Source of the DNA: Ziziphus jujuba
Lineage: Eukaryota; Streptophyta; Magnoliopsida; Rosales; Rhamnaceae
Assembly (NCBI RefSeq): GCF_031755915.1
Contig: NC_083380.1
Location: 32,460,501-32,524,500, forward strand
Direction of reading: 5' to 3'
DNA length: 64,000 nt
The notes below the pieces were generated by a model. It ran no database searches. It saw only the letters and a program-made list of their open reading frames with translations, and was not told the DNA's origin. Shown here one piece after another: positions 34,551-47,239 of this stretch (position 1 is its first letter; each line of letters opens with the position of its first letter). Both the position numbers and the translations under genes were made by a program.

Positions 34551-37500
34551 TCTTATTTAGGAAAGAAATGAAGAAAAAAGGAAACAGTCACACCATATAT
34601 ATGTTATTGTTAGTAAGTATTAGTCACAACATTTTGTCTTGTATTAAAAAAATGACATATATAAATTTGTTTTAAGCGTTTAATAGTATGATTAAAATAT
34701 TTAAATAACTATCAAAATAGGCAAGTTATCTAATTATTGTAGAATGCCTTAGAAAGAGACAATGCATGATCTACCATGCCATTTTTGCTTTGGCTATGCT
34801 TTTGCTTTTCCCTTTTGGAAAATATACTGTTTTTGATAGGAGGAATGGATGAAAAAAAACGATGAAGAATTGAAGATGAGGAGGGAGGATAATTAATAAA
34901 TAGTCTATATTTGGTGGGAAGTTTTGGAAGAGAAAGAAGAATGGAAACTAGAAACTAGAAACTAGAAAGGAAATAATTAATTTTTTAATTTTTTTTAATT
35001 TTTTTTTTGTCTTTTTAAGACTTTCTTATTAAAGTGACAGGAAGAAATTAAATTATTATCCATTCTCTTAGTTATAACATGGAGATAGTAGTAGATATAA
35101 GTGGAAGGAAACAATATTTTGTTTTTTTTAATTTCATTGCCAAATTATCACTTTTCCTTTGTTATTGATTACAAGTTAGCATTTTATAATTAAAATTATA
35201 TTAACTAATTAAATAATAATGTGAAAAAGTAAATGCGAGTAATTGAAATCTTTATTTTTTTTTTTTTGGGTCAACGCTGATAATGAAATTGTTTAGTGGA
35301 TTTTATTCTCTCCTCCTAACCATTATTTTTTAATTTTTTTGTCTTTTTTTTGAGACTTAATTTTTCAGCTCGTATGGTGAGTGTAATTAACTATAGTAGA
35401 GGTGAAGGATTGCACATTTCCTCTATTCAACTAGTTTCCTGCCCAACAATAAATGAATTTACTATCCTTATTTTCTGTCATTAAATTATTTTCTTCTTTC
35501 TCACATCGTGATCCCTCCTACCAATTATATACCATTTGTCTATTTTTTCTCAAATGGAATTACACAAAATACATACATTTCAAATCATAAAGTAACCATC
35601 AGCAATACTTCATAACAAAAGTTTCACAAGAAAAAAAGCAAATTAATTGACCAAATTGCTTGAGGATCTAGATAAAATGACTTAATTAATTAATTACATG
35701 CACTACCCCCAGATCAGAAGTTAAATTAAACTTGAAAGATTTGAAAGTTAGGATCTTTTGTCTCTATCTCTATCGATTATTTATATAATACCACTTCTTT
35801 TTATAACGTTAAGAAAGAAAAAAAAAAAAAAAAAAAAAACTGAAATTTTGACAAGACGAAATTAACCAATAATGACAATAACCAATATGCAATAGCGTCT
35901 ATAATATAAATGTAAACCATGCAATTCGACTCCATTAATTCTACTTCGGGGGATATGAAATTTGGACATTATAGTTGATAAAATATGCTTCTTGAAATTA
36001 TTGGCACGTTTTCCTCTTTTTTATATTGATTTGTTCATCATATATATGCATGCAAATTGCTAATAATTAAGTGTTATGATCAACATCAAAATCGATGGAT
36101 TATAATATTGAATATTATATTTCACAATCATCCGCTAACCACAATCAATTATAATAAGCAAAATTTCTTCATAATTGAAATGTTGTTAAAAAGTGTATAT
36201 ATATATATATATTCGGATCATGACTCTTTTATATCATTGGATTTCCTGCACTGAATTACAGAAAACTTTTTACTCTTGACTTTTTTTAATATGATATTTT
36301 CTTAAATGAAACCTCATTAAAGCATCGATAAGCTGGCTACATACGACTTTAACACGCAATGCGAACTGTAGATATTTCTTCATGGCCTCGCCTTTAGACT
36401 AGAATCTTCTTTTCATTGTTCATGCATGCAGCAACTCATAATGAATTTATGGGAAGCATATATATATATATATATATATAGATTTGCTTCCTTTCTTTCA
36501 ACAGCCATTAAAAGAAATTAAATATCCATCCACTTGAAACATGACAGAATCCATTAATCAATTCCTTTGACGCGTTATCTGTATCAATCTCTTTAGCTGA
36601 TGATGAAAGAATAAACTAGATAGATAGATATTACCTTTTGTAGATCCCACCATGAAGAAAAAAAGATGAAGGTGGTAGCTAGGAAGAAAAAAAGTTTTTC
36701 CACATTAAATACAACGTATTAATTCAGAAAACTCTTGCTTACCTAAGCATATGCAGAATTGTGTGCATTGGTTGAATTAATAATCCATTTTTCTATCTGA
36801 TATCTTTTTTTTCTGTCAGATTTTCTCTTCTCTTGCTTTTCAAGGCAAACATTAATGGATATTAAACATCTTGGAGATGAGTTTTTGTATGTGGCCTATA
36901 TTGGGGTTTATAAGTTAAGGATCAATCAGTTTTTCAAACGTGTTGTCTCTCCAAATAACCACAAAGAGCACTCTTAAGACTAATACATATATACTTTTGC
37001 TCTTTCTCTTTATGCACTGAAAATCATGATGACGAAAAAGTATATCATGCATGTATGCCCAAATGATGTTTATTATAGAAAAGAGACAGAAATTAATTAG
37101 AAGTTTTAAAGGACCATATAGTAGGTGGAAACGGAATTAATCCCCATATTGCAGGACTGCTCTTCAATTAAAATGGGGTATTTACTATAGGATCCAAAAG
37201 ATGGTTTAAACTTTAAAACCAAGAGTTGGAGTAGTTATCTAGCTAGCTAGCCATGTAAACCTATAGCTAATATCCAGGCAAAAGGCAGGCCAAGCTCACC
37301 GTGTGCCATAAACATATCCCCTTTAAGACCATAACTCATATCAGATATGGTGATCCAGCAAAATTAATTAATATAGAGACTTGTAACTAAATTTTATATG
37401 GTGGGTGATGTGTAGGTAATTCTTTTATTCGTAACATTTTTGTCTGGGAGTGCAGGACAACATCACACCAAAATCGTTATGACATTTATACAAATTTTGC

Positions 37501-38553
37501 ACATTATATTAGTCCTTATGTAAGTTGAGGACAAAAAAATTTTAGGATAAGAAAATTTTCGGACATATATATATATATAAATGTCTATACAATTTTAATC
37601 CATTTAGGAATATATATAATTTATATCTTCTGTTGGGAATTTATTGACATCGTCCATTGAATTCTCATCTATACAATTTGATTTTTAGTTTTGAATTATT
37701 AATTAATGATGAGGTATCAACCACATATCACATATGTGAATACAGTTTCTACATTTTGTTGGATACATGTCGCTAAAAAATCATGGATGATAATAATTTT
37801 ACCATATGAATGAGCTTATATAATTATAATTAAGCTTGTTAAATGAATAGATACTAAAGAGCTAGCCTTGTGGTTTATGCAAATTTGGTAACAAAATAAT
37901 GTAAAAAAGCCTTTTATTTCCCTATAATATAAATTGGCCTCCTATAGATGATCATCTCTAAAGCAAAAATATATATTTAGTTCGATCAGACAGTTTCATG
38001 GTTTTAATTGGGAGCGGCACATGAGGCACCTTTTTTTTCTCTGTAGCTTTTAATATTGTTAGGAGAAGTAGGAAAAAAGGTTTTCTCTCTTAGCTTCTGC
38101 AAAGGAACAAGAAGACGATTAGTTTGTAGCGGAGGAACGGGGGACACTCAACCTTATACGGATTTTTTCAGTTGTCGCAAAGATGGTACACAAGATTTCT
38201 CTGACAAACTGTTGCAGTTTTGTACTTAATATGCTTCATATAACATTGTATACCTACCGATTCAATTACATTGCAAACAGGTTCATGAACTGTGAGCTTT
38301 CTGTTAGGTGGTGCAAATTCAATTCCTATATATTATGCATGTTGATGTTGCTGTCAGCATATATGCTGCATGTATATATTTAGTCTCATGTCATGACAAA
38401 TTGATTTTTTTAAAATCAGGTTTTAAATTAAACAATTGATTTTATCATTTGGGTCAAAAAATGGTAAAAACTTGATTAGGGTGTAACAAATCAAACGTCA
38501 TAATTTGGAACTTGATTTTAAAAAAAATTATGTCGTCCTAACTTGAGCCTTAT

Positions 38554-38589
<36 letters not shown>

Positions 38590-40160
38590 CATATTGAATT
38601 AATGAGCATTTACTCAGTTTATTCTAATTGCATGCATATCTCACAACTGTATTTTATTGTAGCATATACATAGGCATATCCTCTCCAAGTTTATATACAT
38701 ATAATAGTACGTTTCAATTAATCAATGCGACTACAACTATTTAAGCATAAATTTATATATTTTGTTATAATTAATGGCCTTAAATCAATAATATTTAAGC
38801 AACCTTATTTGACACATAGTATAACGAGAGTTAATTGTATAAAAAGAGACTAGAAATATATGTATACGACATTGATGTGTAGCTCAATCAGTCAATACGA
38901 GTATTTAACTATATAGACCAAACTTTTTATTTAGCTTCAAACTTAATACTAATAAATTAATATTTTTTGCATTTAAACTCATAAATAGTATTTATCAGTC
39001 AACTATCTTAACGAGTTTAGAAATATAGCAGTTGGAGTCAAATATACTACATGTCTAAAACTATAACTACAGTGTTAGACTACTCTGTCTTTCAAAACTA
39101 ATAACCATAATTGCCCATAAAATTTTAAAAAACATACTTTTTACTTAGGGAACTTGTGTTAGTAATGTTCGTTTGTGTTTGTTTTTTTGGTGTGTAAGTT
39201 TTAATTGATATAAAAAGGACCCCTATAAAATATTGACAAGCTTAAAAAGGGAGTATTCATTAATTGAAAACAAAACTGAGGAACTCCTAATTAAGCATAT
39301 ATGTATATAGTTTGTTTTTATTTTAGAAGGGGACTCAGAATTGCATATAGTATATATTATTTGAAACTAGTTAATCTTTTTTGTTTTTGTTTTTTGTGAT
39401 ATTGAAAACTAATTAACCTTGGTGATGAGAATATTAATGAATAGAAGGTGATCATAATTAATTACTTATGACTTTGTTCATTAATCACTACTTCTGGAAT
39501 TTTTTTGTTTTTTGGTGAAAATCACTTTTGGATTAGTTTGTGAATCCGACACAAGAATTATGTGTGGATTTATATATGGATTCCATAAGCCACCTATACA
39601 TGAGTTTTATACTAAACTTGTGTCTGGTAAGAAAGTAAAACAAAATAGATAAAATATGAGAGAGTTAAAAAAAAAAAAAAAAAAAAAAAGAATGAAATTG
39701 AAAAGGGTTAAATGCAATTTTAAAACTTGCAAATGAGGACTTAAGATTTAAATATTCAATGTGAGAGAGACATTAACTGATAAAGTGTAAGCTTCAGTAA
39801 AATTTAGTAGAGTAATTATTTTGGCAATAGAAACGCACTTGATATAAAAGAATCATGACGACTATATTTGAAGAGTTCGGTTTTTTTTTTTTTTTTTTTT
39901 TTTTGAATCCCTGACCTTTATCAAAGGAAGTAGTGAACTAAATGAAGTCATTATTAATACTATGGTTTTAGTCCTCGATCAATATAACCAGTTTGTGAAT
40001 ATAACTTAATAATTAAAGTTTGATAATCTGTTAATTACAGTGGATTAATAAATACAGGAAGAAAATTTCTCTCCAGCTTCATTTTGCCATAAAATGAAAT
40101 GAATATTACATTCTAAGCAAGGGAAATGTATAAAATTTTGACTACATTGCATTACATAAG
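34551..40160. other. Gene desert, part 2
   Basis: AT-rich intergenic sequence; (AT)n runs at 36197-36212, 36458-36480 and 38555-38587, poly-A at 35819-35839 and 39667-39689, poly-T at 39882-39904. The frames at 36057 and 38183 have no recognisable motifs. I found no hairpin with a known microRNA sequence. Confidence 0.45.
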
Positions 40161-40167
40161 AATTGTA

Positions 40168-40382
40168 GGGCCTGTTTGGTATAATTTCTGTTTTTGCCTC
40201 TGCTTATTCTTCTGCTTCTTCAGAAGTGTTTTTTGAGGATGCCACTCTTTATTAACTTTGTTTAGAAGTCTTTCTAGAAGTCAGATGCACTTCTTAAAAA
40301 TTATCCAAACACTCTTTGAACCCGCTTTTAAACCTAAGAAAACAGCTTCTTGCTTCCCAAAAGTTATGCCAAACAAAGCCTC
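40168..40382. mobile_element. hAT-like MITE, 215 bp, with empty site in the tandem paralogue
   Basis: It starts gggcctgtttggtataa and ends ttatgccaaacaaagcctc, giving terminal inverted repeats of about 17 bp of the common GGCCTGTTTGG type. The paralogous sequence near 50220 reads agaattgtacatattctaac without the insert, while here agaattgta and catattttaac flank it. A target duplication is not evident. It lies 6 bases beyond the last exon of the CNGC pseudogene. Confidence 0.75.
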
Positions 40383-41056
40383 CATATTTTAACAAATTAA
40401 GCTAAGTTCACTGAGTTGATAATGGTTGGATTGAGAAATATTAGCACGACTTAGGCCTTTTTTTCTATATCCCCATGTAACTTGAATGTGTGTTGCCGCG
40501 ACACTTTTCCAATATGGTGATTCATACCTGTTTCGAAAGAAAATGCAAACTCATTATGTAAATAAATGAAAATTATGACTTCTCAATTCTAGCTCAAGTA
40601 AAACCCAGCTAACAAATCCTTTACTATTAACAAAAATGAAAAAAAAAGATAAATAAATAAAATAAAATGCTTGCTTGAACTGCTAAGATGATACAAGCCT
40701 AGGGAGCTAATAATGCTTGCTTGAACATGTTCATGAAGGTGATAATCGGACATTATGTGATTACAGAAAATCATGATGAGGAATCAAATCTTTATCAACC
40801 TGTCTTCAGTAGTTGTTCAAATCAGGCACAAATTTTTATGCAAATACAGTTTAAAATTGCATAGGTTATTAATGCCCTAACATTCCAGATTCTGCATCAA
40901 GCTATAGTTTTCTATCTCAAGTAGCTAAAAGCTGAAGCTTGACCAAAAAATATCGGATTCTAGAGCAGAATTCTATATTTTCAATCTATAATTTTATTAA
41001 ATGACCAAAGGCATGTTATTAAATTATTATCTTAATCATGCATTAAGATAGAAAAC

Positions 41057-41496
41057 TGTAAGAGTTGGTGATTCAAATTTTTATTGATTCGATCCGAAAA
41101 GCTTGCAGTGTGAACCATTTGATGAAATTTATTTTGAGGAAAAAATGGAACTCCGTGGTGGTAGCAGGGTCGAGGGCCAATAGGTCCGAGACCGTAGCCT
41201 ACCATTGAGCCTGACGGGGGTAAAGGGCAGCACCTCCTTGGTACGGACCTTTTCAATTTTAAGATTTATTCAGTCCATACAATATATATATATATATATA
41301 TTTTTTTGGAGATTTTTGGATGTATTTTCAGTTTTTACCTCTCTGATTGTTCACCTTTTATATCAATCTTTATTAATAAAAGCTTTACCTTTTTTTGCCA
41401 GTGATTTTTTCCCGTTAAGGATTTTCCACATAAATCTGTATGTGGTTTTTGATTTTATTCTTCTATTACTATTGTTTTATTCTATTTTTTGTAACA
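41057..41496 (+). mobile_element. Solo LTR (Copia-like), 440 bp
   Basis: It begins TGTAAGAG and ends GTAACA (TG...CA), and is flanked by AAAAC on the left and AGAAC on the right, a likely 5-bp target duplication with one change. The intact paralogue has the uninterrupted site (agagggaactgatgaag near 50925). The 3' half contains ttcccgttaaggattttcca, a sequence often seen in plant Copia LTRs. No internal retrotransposon domain is adjacent, so it is a solo LTR. Confidence 0.7.
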
Positions 41497-44400
41497 AGAA
41501 CCGATGAAGAGAGCACCTTATAGCTCCTTGAATACGTGGGTTGCGTAACAATCTTGAGAAAATGGTGGTAACTTCATCAATATCAGCAGCTTTTAGAGAA
41601 AATACTTCTACATTTGTCAAGCACCTAACCAACCTGGAACTCAACAATCTCTGTCCAGGAATCCTTATTTTTTTTCCATCTAAAAAAGGAACCAAATTAA
41701 AAAACTAAGCCTTATTTTTTAGAGTTCACGAAATTTACAGTTAGGCCAGAGTGTTGAGTATTACTAGTCAGGCAAGATAAACAGGTTTCAGAGATCAAAC
41801 TGATACCTTTGTTTACTGAAGAATGCTTAAGACACCATGTGAGGAGTTCCTCACCGCACACATCTCCTTCAGATAATGGAAATACTATCCCATATTCTCC
41901 TATGCTCTCCATTTTTCCACGAACAATAAAAATCATCTTCTCAATTAGACAACCATGACACAAAATTTTGCTTCCTCTAATGTACGTCTTTGGTCTTGGT
42001 CTTTCACAAATAGCATCCAAAATATGCTCATCCATAAGGGAAAATATCCGAACCTACAGTATCATCCAAAATCTCTTTTTCTTCAGAACGTACTTAATGC
42101 AAAGTAAAAGGCTCTAAAACCATTAAATCATTAGTCATCCCAGAAATGTTTAAACGGTGCAGTTTGATATCCCAACAGTTGCTATGTGTTATTGTGCTAC
42201 CGTGCAGGTATAGTATGAGTTACATCTTGCAATGATATCTCGACACCTTAAGGAATTTCTAATGCCCAAAAAAAGAAGAAAAGGTAATACTCCCAAGAAT
42301 ACGAGCTATAAACTACGACAAGCTGTTTTCCTGAAACACTATAGACTGTCACTTATCCAAATACAGATAAAGAAGACAGAGCAGTAGTATTCACAGTTGA
42401 AACAATCAAAGGAATATTAACAGCAAAAGGTTGAAGATCTTAAATTAAAATGCAAAAATAGGATTGTACATTTCATGGAAGAAGTGCAAGTTATACTATA
42501 TTTTTTTGTCATTGATATTTAAATGCCTAATCATAAGTTTCAACTCTATGACATTAGCAAATAAATATGAAAATTTACCTTAACTTTCATTATATCAATT
42601 TATGGGGTAAAAAAAAGCAAGAGAGAAGAAGCTTTGAAAAGTTTGCATTATATTGATGGTAAATCCTGAAAATATGGCATGTCAGGAAAAGGAGAAAGCT
42701 AATTTCTTCGTATAGCTGCTCAGTTTGTCCGTAGTCCAATACTCAGTGATTCTTAACATATTAAATGATATGGTTTTCCTCCTTTTAATACGAGTGCAAG
42801 AAACTAATTGTGCCATACATTTTTTGAGACTCACTTTCGTGATAAACATGAAGAGATGGCGTCTTATATCTCGCTGGAGGTCTTCAGGCAAATTCTCCCA
42901 AAAAATTTCTTCATTTACTCCTCTGGTAGCTGCCCAAATGTACTGTTCAGCTTGCCATACTCGCCTACATGATAGACCAATGAAAATAATTAAACTTCAT
43001 AAAAGTTGCATGTCATGTTGTTATATTAGTGCTCAAATGCTATGATGCCATAAGCCTATATTTTCTATCATTAGAATTTACCTAGTTAAGTTGCAAGTGA
43101 AAAAAGGAAAAAAAAATGGCATTGCATATATTGCCATGAAAACTTTGGTATGGAAAAGTTAACCAAATGACAAATAAAAGCTTAATATAAAACAAAAAGG
43201 AACTGCAGATTCCACTGGAAATAATTTACCTTTCTAAAATGGAAGATATGATAATGCCACATAGTACATCAATTAACAAGATAATGAGTTGGTAATTGTA
43301 CCTCCTAAGTTCTTAAGGCAAGTGGTCATGAGTCATCCATTGTTTAACATTTCGGCGCCTTAGAGACATTTCTAGCCTCCTAAGGAGTAAACCACAAACA
43401 TTGAAGATAAGTGTATGGTTAGTTTAAAATTAATATGGGTTCTCCTTTTTTGCCAAATTTCATAATTTTTTCCTTTCGGTATATAAATTTTTTAACCACA
43501 TATAACTTTCAAATAGACAGTTAAATCCTAGATATAGTTTAACCATGACAATCTTTTCTTTTCCTTTCTAGAGCTAGTACTTGTGAGAAGGACCTTCCAA
43601 CTTTCATCCAAAGGGGCGCTGGTATTATTTTCAAATCTCTACATAGTAAGATTGTCTTGTATAAATCTTTATCACCTTTGTACAGTCATTCAGCATCCAC
43701 TCAATGTACTATCTGCCAAACAATATATATAGTTGCAAACATTTAACAAGAATATGCCACCATAGTAAAAAGTAGTATCTCTTTCCAACAGCCTGGAGAA
43801 AGTTCTGCATATTTCCGATAAGAAGAGCAAAAAGCAAGAGGCCCAGTCTAATAATGGCCATTGTGAAAAGAACTTCCCAGACAAAGTAGCTAGGAGTTAG
43901 GCCTCCGGCCAGAGTACTGATTTGCTTAATGAATTATGCAAATGGGACATTTCAGAAAATGTGATTGGTTCAGATATTCAATCACTCATAACTAAGCCAA
44001 CTCATTTGACATGAATGAAACACAGCTTTTACATGAATATATATATATATATATATATATAAATTGTTGTGAATTAATTGGTTATAGTGCGCACCTAATT
44101 TCCTAATCTCATCCAATAAATTCTGATAGAGACGACTCTTCCATGCAAGTCATAAAATCTCATTTGGTTACTAAGGTTATACATTTATATCTAAGCATTT
44201 GATATGGGTTATTTTGATTTGTTGCTCCAGTTGCTAGGTTTATATATGATAACTTAAAGTGGAAGCATGCCCAATTTCAAAATATGATAACTTCCTAACA
44301 GTTTATATGAAAACATATCTCTAAAAACAGACATGATAACCTTAAATAAATAAAGCCAAATTAAATATGTCAATACAAGTGACACCTGAAAACCCCAAAA

Positions 44401-44699
44401 GAGTGAATACACATATCTGGTGATGACACTTTTTTCCATGGTAAGGTTAACAGCTTGAATGTAGATTCCATAAGGAAAGCCATTGGTGCTGAAGCAAGAA
44501 GTAGCATTTATATTGTCTATCCAATTGGTCCACGTTGCATATGACTTATTAAATCCGTCAATATTATCCCCATGTCCACAATCTATGAATTTCATGCAGG
44601 GTTCGATTTGAGAGCCATGACAGGCATTTTGAAGACATTGATTAACTCTCTGGAAAGAGGCTAAATATGTAACCCTTGAAGCATGTATACGCTGAGAGA

Positions 44700-45060
44700 A
44701 TTGTTGAACATAAAGCTAGAATGAAGTTCATTTCTGTGCTATGTAGTTGGTACAAGGATGATTAGCTTTAACTTAATTATTAAGTCAGAACAATCATACC
44801 AAGAAACCCTGAGTTTTGAATCTAGAGCCCTATGCTTAATATTTAACTAAATTTTTTAGCCAACCAGAAAATGATGTGTGAGGAGTCAAGTCATGTAGGG
44901 ACATGACAGTACCATGTATCAATTTCCTGGTGGTGCCATGCCCCTCAAACATTTAGTGCTGATATTTGTCAAGGGTCTAGCATAGCCATGCCCTATGGTT
45001 TTGATGTGCCATGTGTCAAGCTCTTAGTGGAATCATAATTGAATCCAGAAAGGCAAGTGT
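44700..45060. other. Unmatched intron sequence replacing exons 4-5 in the pseudogene
   Basis: Between remaining exons 3 and 6 the pseudogene has about 680 bases, where the intact copy has about 1180. This part, with its repeated catgcc/catgtg words, has no visible counterpart in the intact copy. It may be an insertion or rearranged DNA at the deletion. Confidence 0.4.
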
Positions 45061-45733
45061 TCTGATATTTTGTAAGCTAATATTGGAATTTTGTTTGACA
45101 TAGGAACATTTGTTCTTTAGGCAATCTTAGAATAATCTTTGAAATGAAACTAGAAAGGTTCACTAGGAGATTGATATAAGCAGACATGTTTTTGCTATTC
45201 TTAAGACTTAAAACAAATTTTGAAAGAGAGATGATATAAATTTTGAAAGAGAGATGAATTTCAAGGCTATAGAATTTACAAGCACCAAAAAGGGGCTCCT
45301 TATAAGGAAGGACAAGGTGTAGGCACCTGAAGAAGCATGTGCAGTAAGTATATAAAATCAGCCATGCTTCTAAAAACTACCATCACCGGCATCATGGGCC
45401 AATTAATAACTATGCATTTATGCTTCTGCATTCAGAGAGTATAAAAATTAACTTGAAAGAAAAAATAAAAAAGTAATACCAAAATAACCCATTCAGATGT
45501 ACATATTCTGCAAATTTGAAATAGCACTTTTTTTTTCTCTGAATCATCAAGGGGGAAATGCATCTAATCACATGACAAAGCTATTGGTAGGATATTCTCT
45601 TTTGATGAAGATGTCAAGAGATACAAAAATGAAATTTTGCATATGAAAATCTAGAAAAAGGTTCAAACCTAATTCATGTCAACTCAGTTAACCGTTTTGA
45701 GCTGAATATTTAGAATTGAGTAGTTAGTTTTAT

Positions 45734-45767
<34 letters not shown>

Positions 45768-46586
45768 AGAAATAAGTCATACCTCCTGAACGGATAACAA
45801 GAAGAAAAACAATGGATCAATAAAAATTGCCATCAAGAAACTACGACAAATTTTTTTTTCCATTTTTGTACAACTTTAGCATGGGGGTTCATAACTCCAG
45901 GAATATATGGACTCATAAAAGAGAAAATTCTTAGAGCACATCCTTCAGCATCCCCATAGAGAGCATTATGGAACTGGAAAGAGTAGAAATGATGTCATAA
46001 CTTTGTAGAACTACTCATGCCATCATTCTAGACAATAAAACATGTAGGAAAATAGACATCAAATGCTACAAAACATTCAAATTCTTAGATAAATGAGTTG
46101 TATTCTTTTTATTTATAAGGGGGTCATTTTAGAAATGTGGGCTTAAGAGGTGAAAGATCTCAAAAAGATGACACATTCTCTCATTCTTTTCAAAACTTGC
46201 CTCTCTTTCTCTTTTCAGTTTCACATATCTACACCGAGAAAGGTTAAAGAAAACACACTTCAATTTGGTCGTAGAGCAATCAATTTCTGTCAACCATCGG
46301 AATGATCAATTTAGCAGTAGAAGGGCCATTTTTTCTAAGGTCTATTCAACTTTGGGCACACATTTTCTCATATGTAGAGTGTCACTTATATACTATTATC
46401 TATCAGAGTTGTCCATTTATGCTACAATCATGCATGCATAAAAATGACACTCAAATTTATAAGTGAAAATAAATGATAAATCTTTAGATCGACACTCAAT
46501 TTATGATGGTTAAATTCCTTCATGGGATAGGAACAGCCTTAAAATTAGTAGCCCATTCCATAAGGCAGCTGACTCAAGTGTTAAAC

Positions 46587-46617
<31 letters not shown>

Positions 46618-47239
46618 GGTTGAACTCAAGTGCTAGACCATGATACAGAAGCAATAAGGGATACGAATTCCCAACCATTAACTACGATAATCAAGAAATA
46701 CTAATGCATTGGATTAAGAAAGGAACACACCTGGGAATCAAATATACCCGAAGCTTTCGAATATCTTTGTTCAGTTCCATTGTATTGGTAATGTGTTGGG
46801 CAAGTTGTACAGCAGGGATCATTGCACATACCAATTGCCCAGACCTCAGTAAATGCTCATTTTTTCCCGCAAAGCTGTAATTCGGCCACTCATTCTGATT
46901 CGTTTCATTAGTAGTGGCGGGGACCTTTTCTGCTTTAGACTCTGCTTCCATTTTCACTGCTACACTACGATTTGGCAGTAAAAGGTTATTAGGTTAATGG
47001 AGGACATTTAATGGACCACTCAGAGGTTTGAATGGAGTTCTTTGACTTCTCAAGGAGCCGGTATGCCCTACAAGGTTAGTTTCACTTGCATATAATTCCA
47101 TGGAGTTCATGGAAATGGCAATTGATGCACTTTGAGTCCGGGAAATTCTTTCAAATTGTGAATTTACATTATCATCATCTGATGACCGAGGATCATTATC
47201 AGACAAAGTTGGCATCTCATCTTTTTCAAAAGCAGCCAT

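Larger units (their letters stand above)
40389..47239 (-). pseudogene. CNGC19/20-type channel gene, inactivated tandem copy
   Basis: Left member of the tandem pair. Exon remains: 47239-46731, 45973-45783, 45425-45327, 44649-44386, 43924-43779, 43379-43302, 42964-42835, 42053-41807, 41679-41517, 40527-40389. They align with exons 1-3 and 6-12 of the intact copy; exons 4 and 5 (129 codons, the S3-S5 part) are gone. Lesions: TAA at codon 82 (CTCCATTAA where the paralogue has CGTCAA), a 1-nt deletion near 46832 (GQLGMCND becomes GQLVCAM), a 1-nt deletion in exon 2, selectivity segment TLAGNQ changed to TLAGGL, exon 7 donor GT changed to AT, and TAA in exon 8. Exons 9-12 stay open. A solo LTR sits in the last intron. 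It cannot make a normal channel. Confidence 0.92.

Noticed and set aside
40210..40235. Resemblance of agaagtgttttttgagga to miR395
   Set aside because: It differs at several core positions and lies inside a MITE without the right hairpin.
41032..41256. Pro/Arg-rich minus frame inside the CNGC pseudogene
   Set aside because: It falls inside the inserted solo LTR and is absent from the paralogue.
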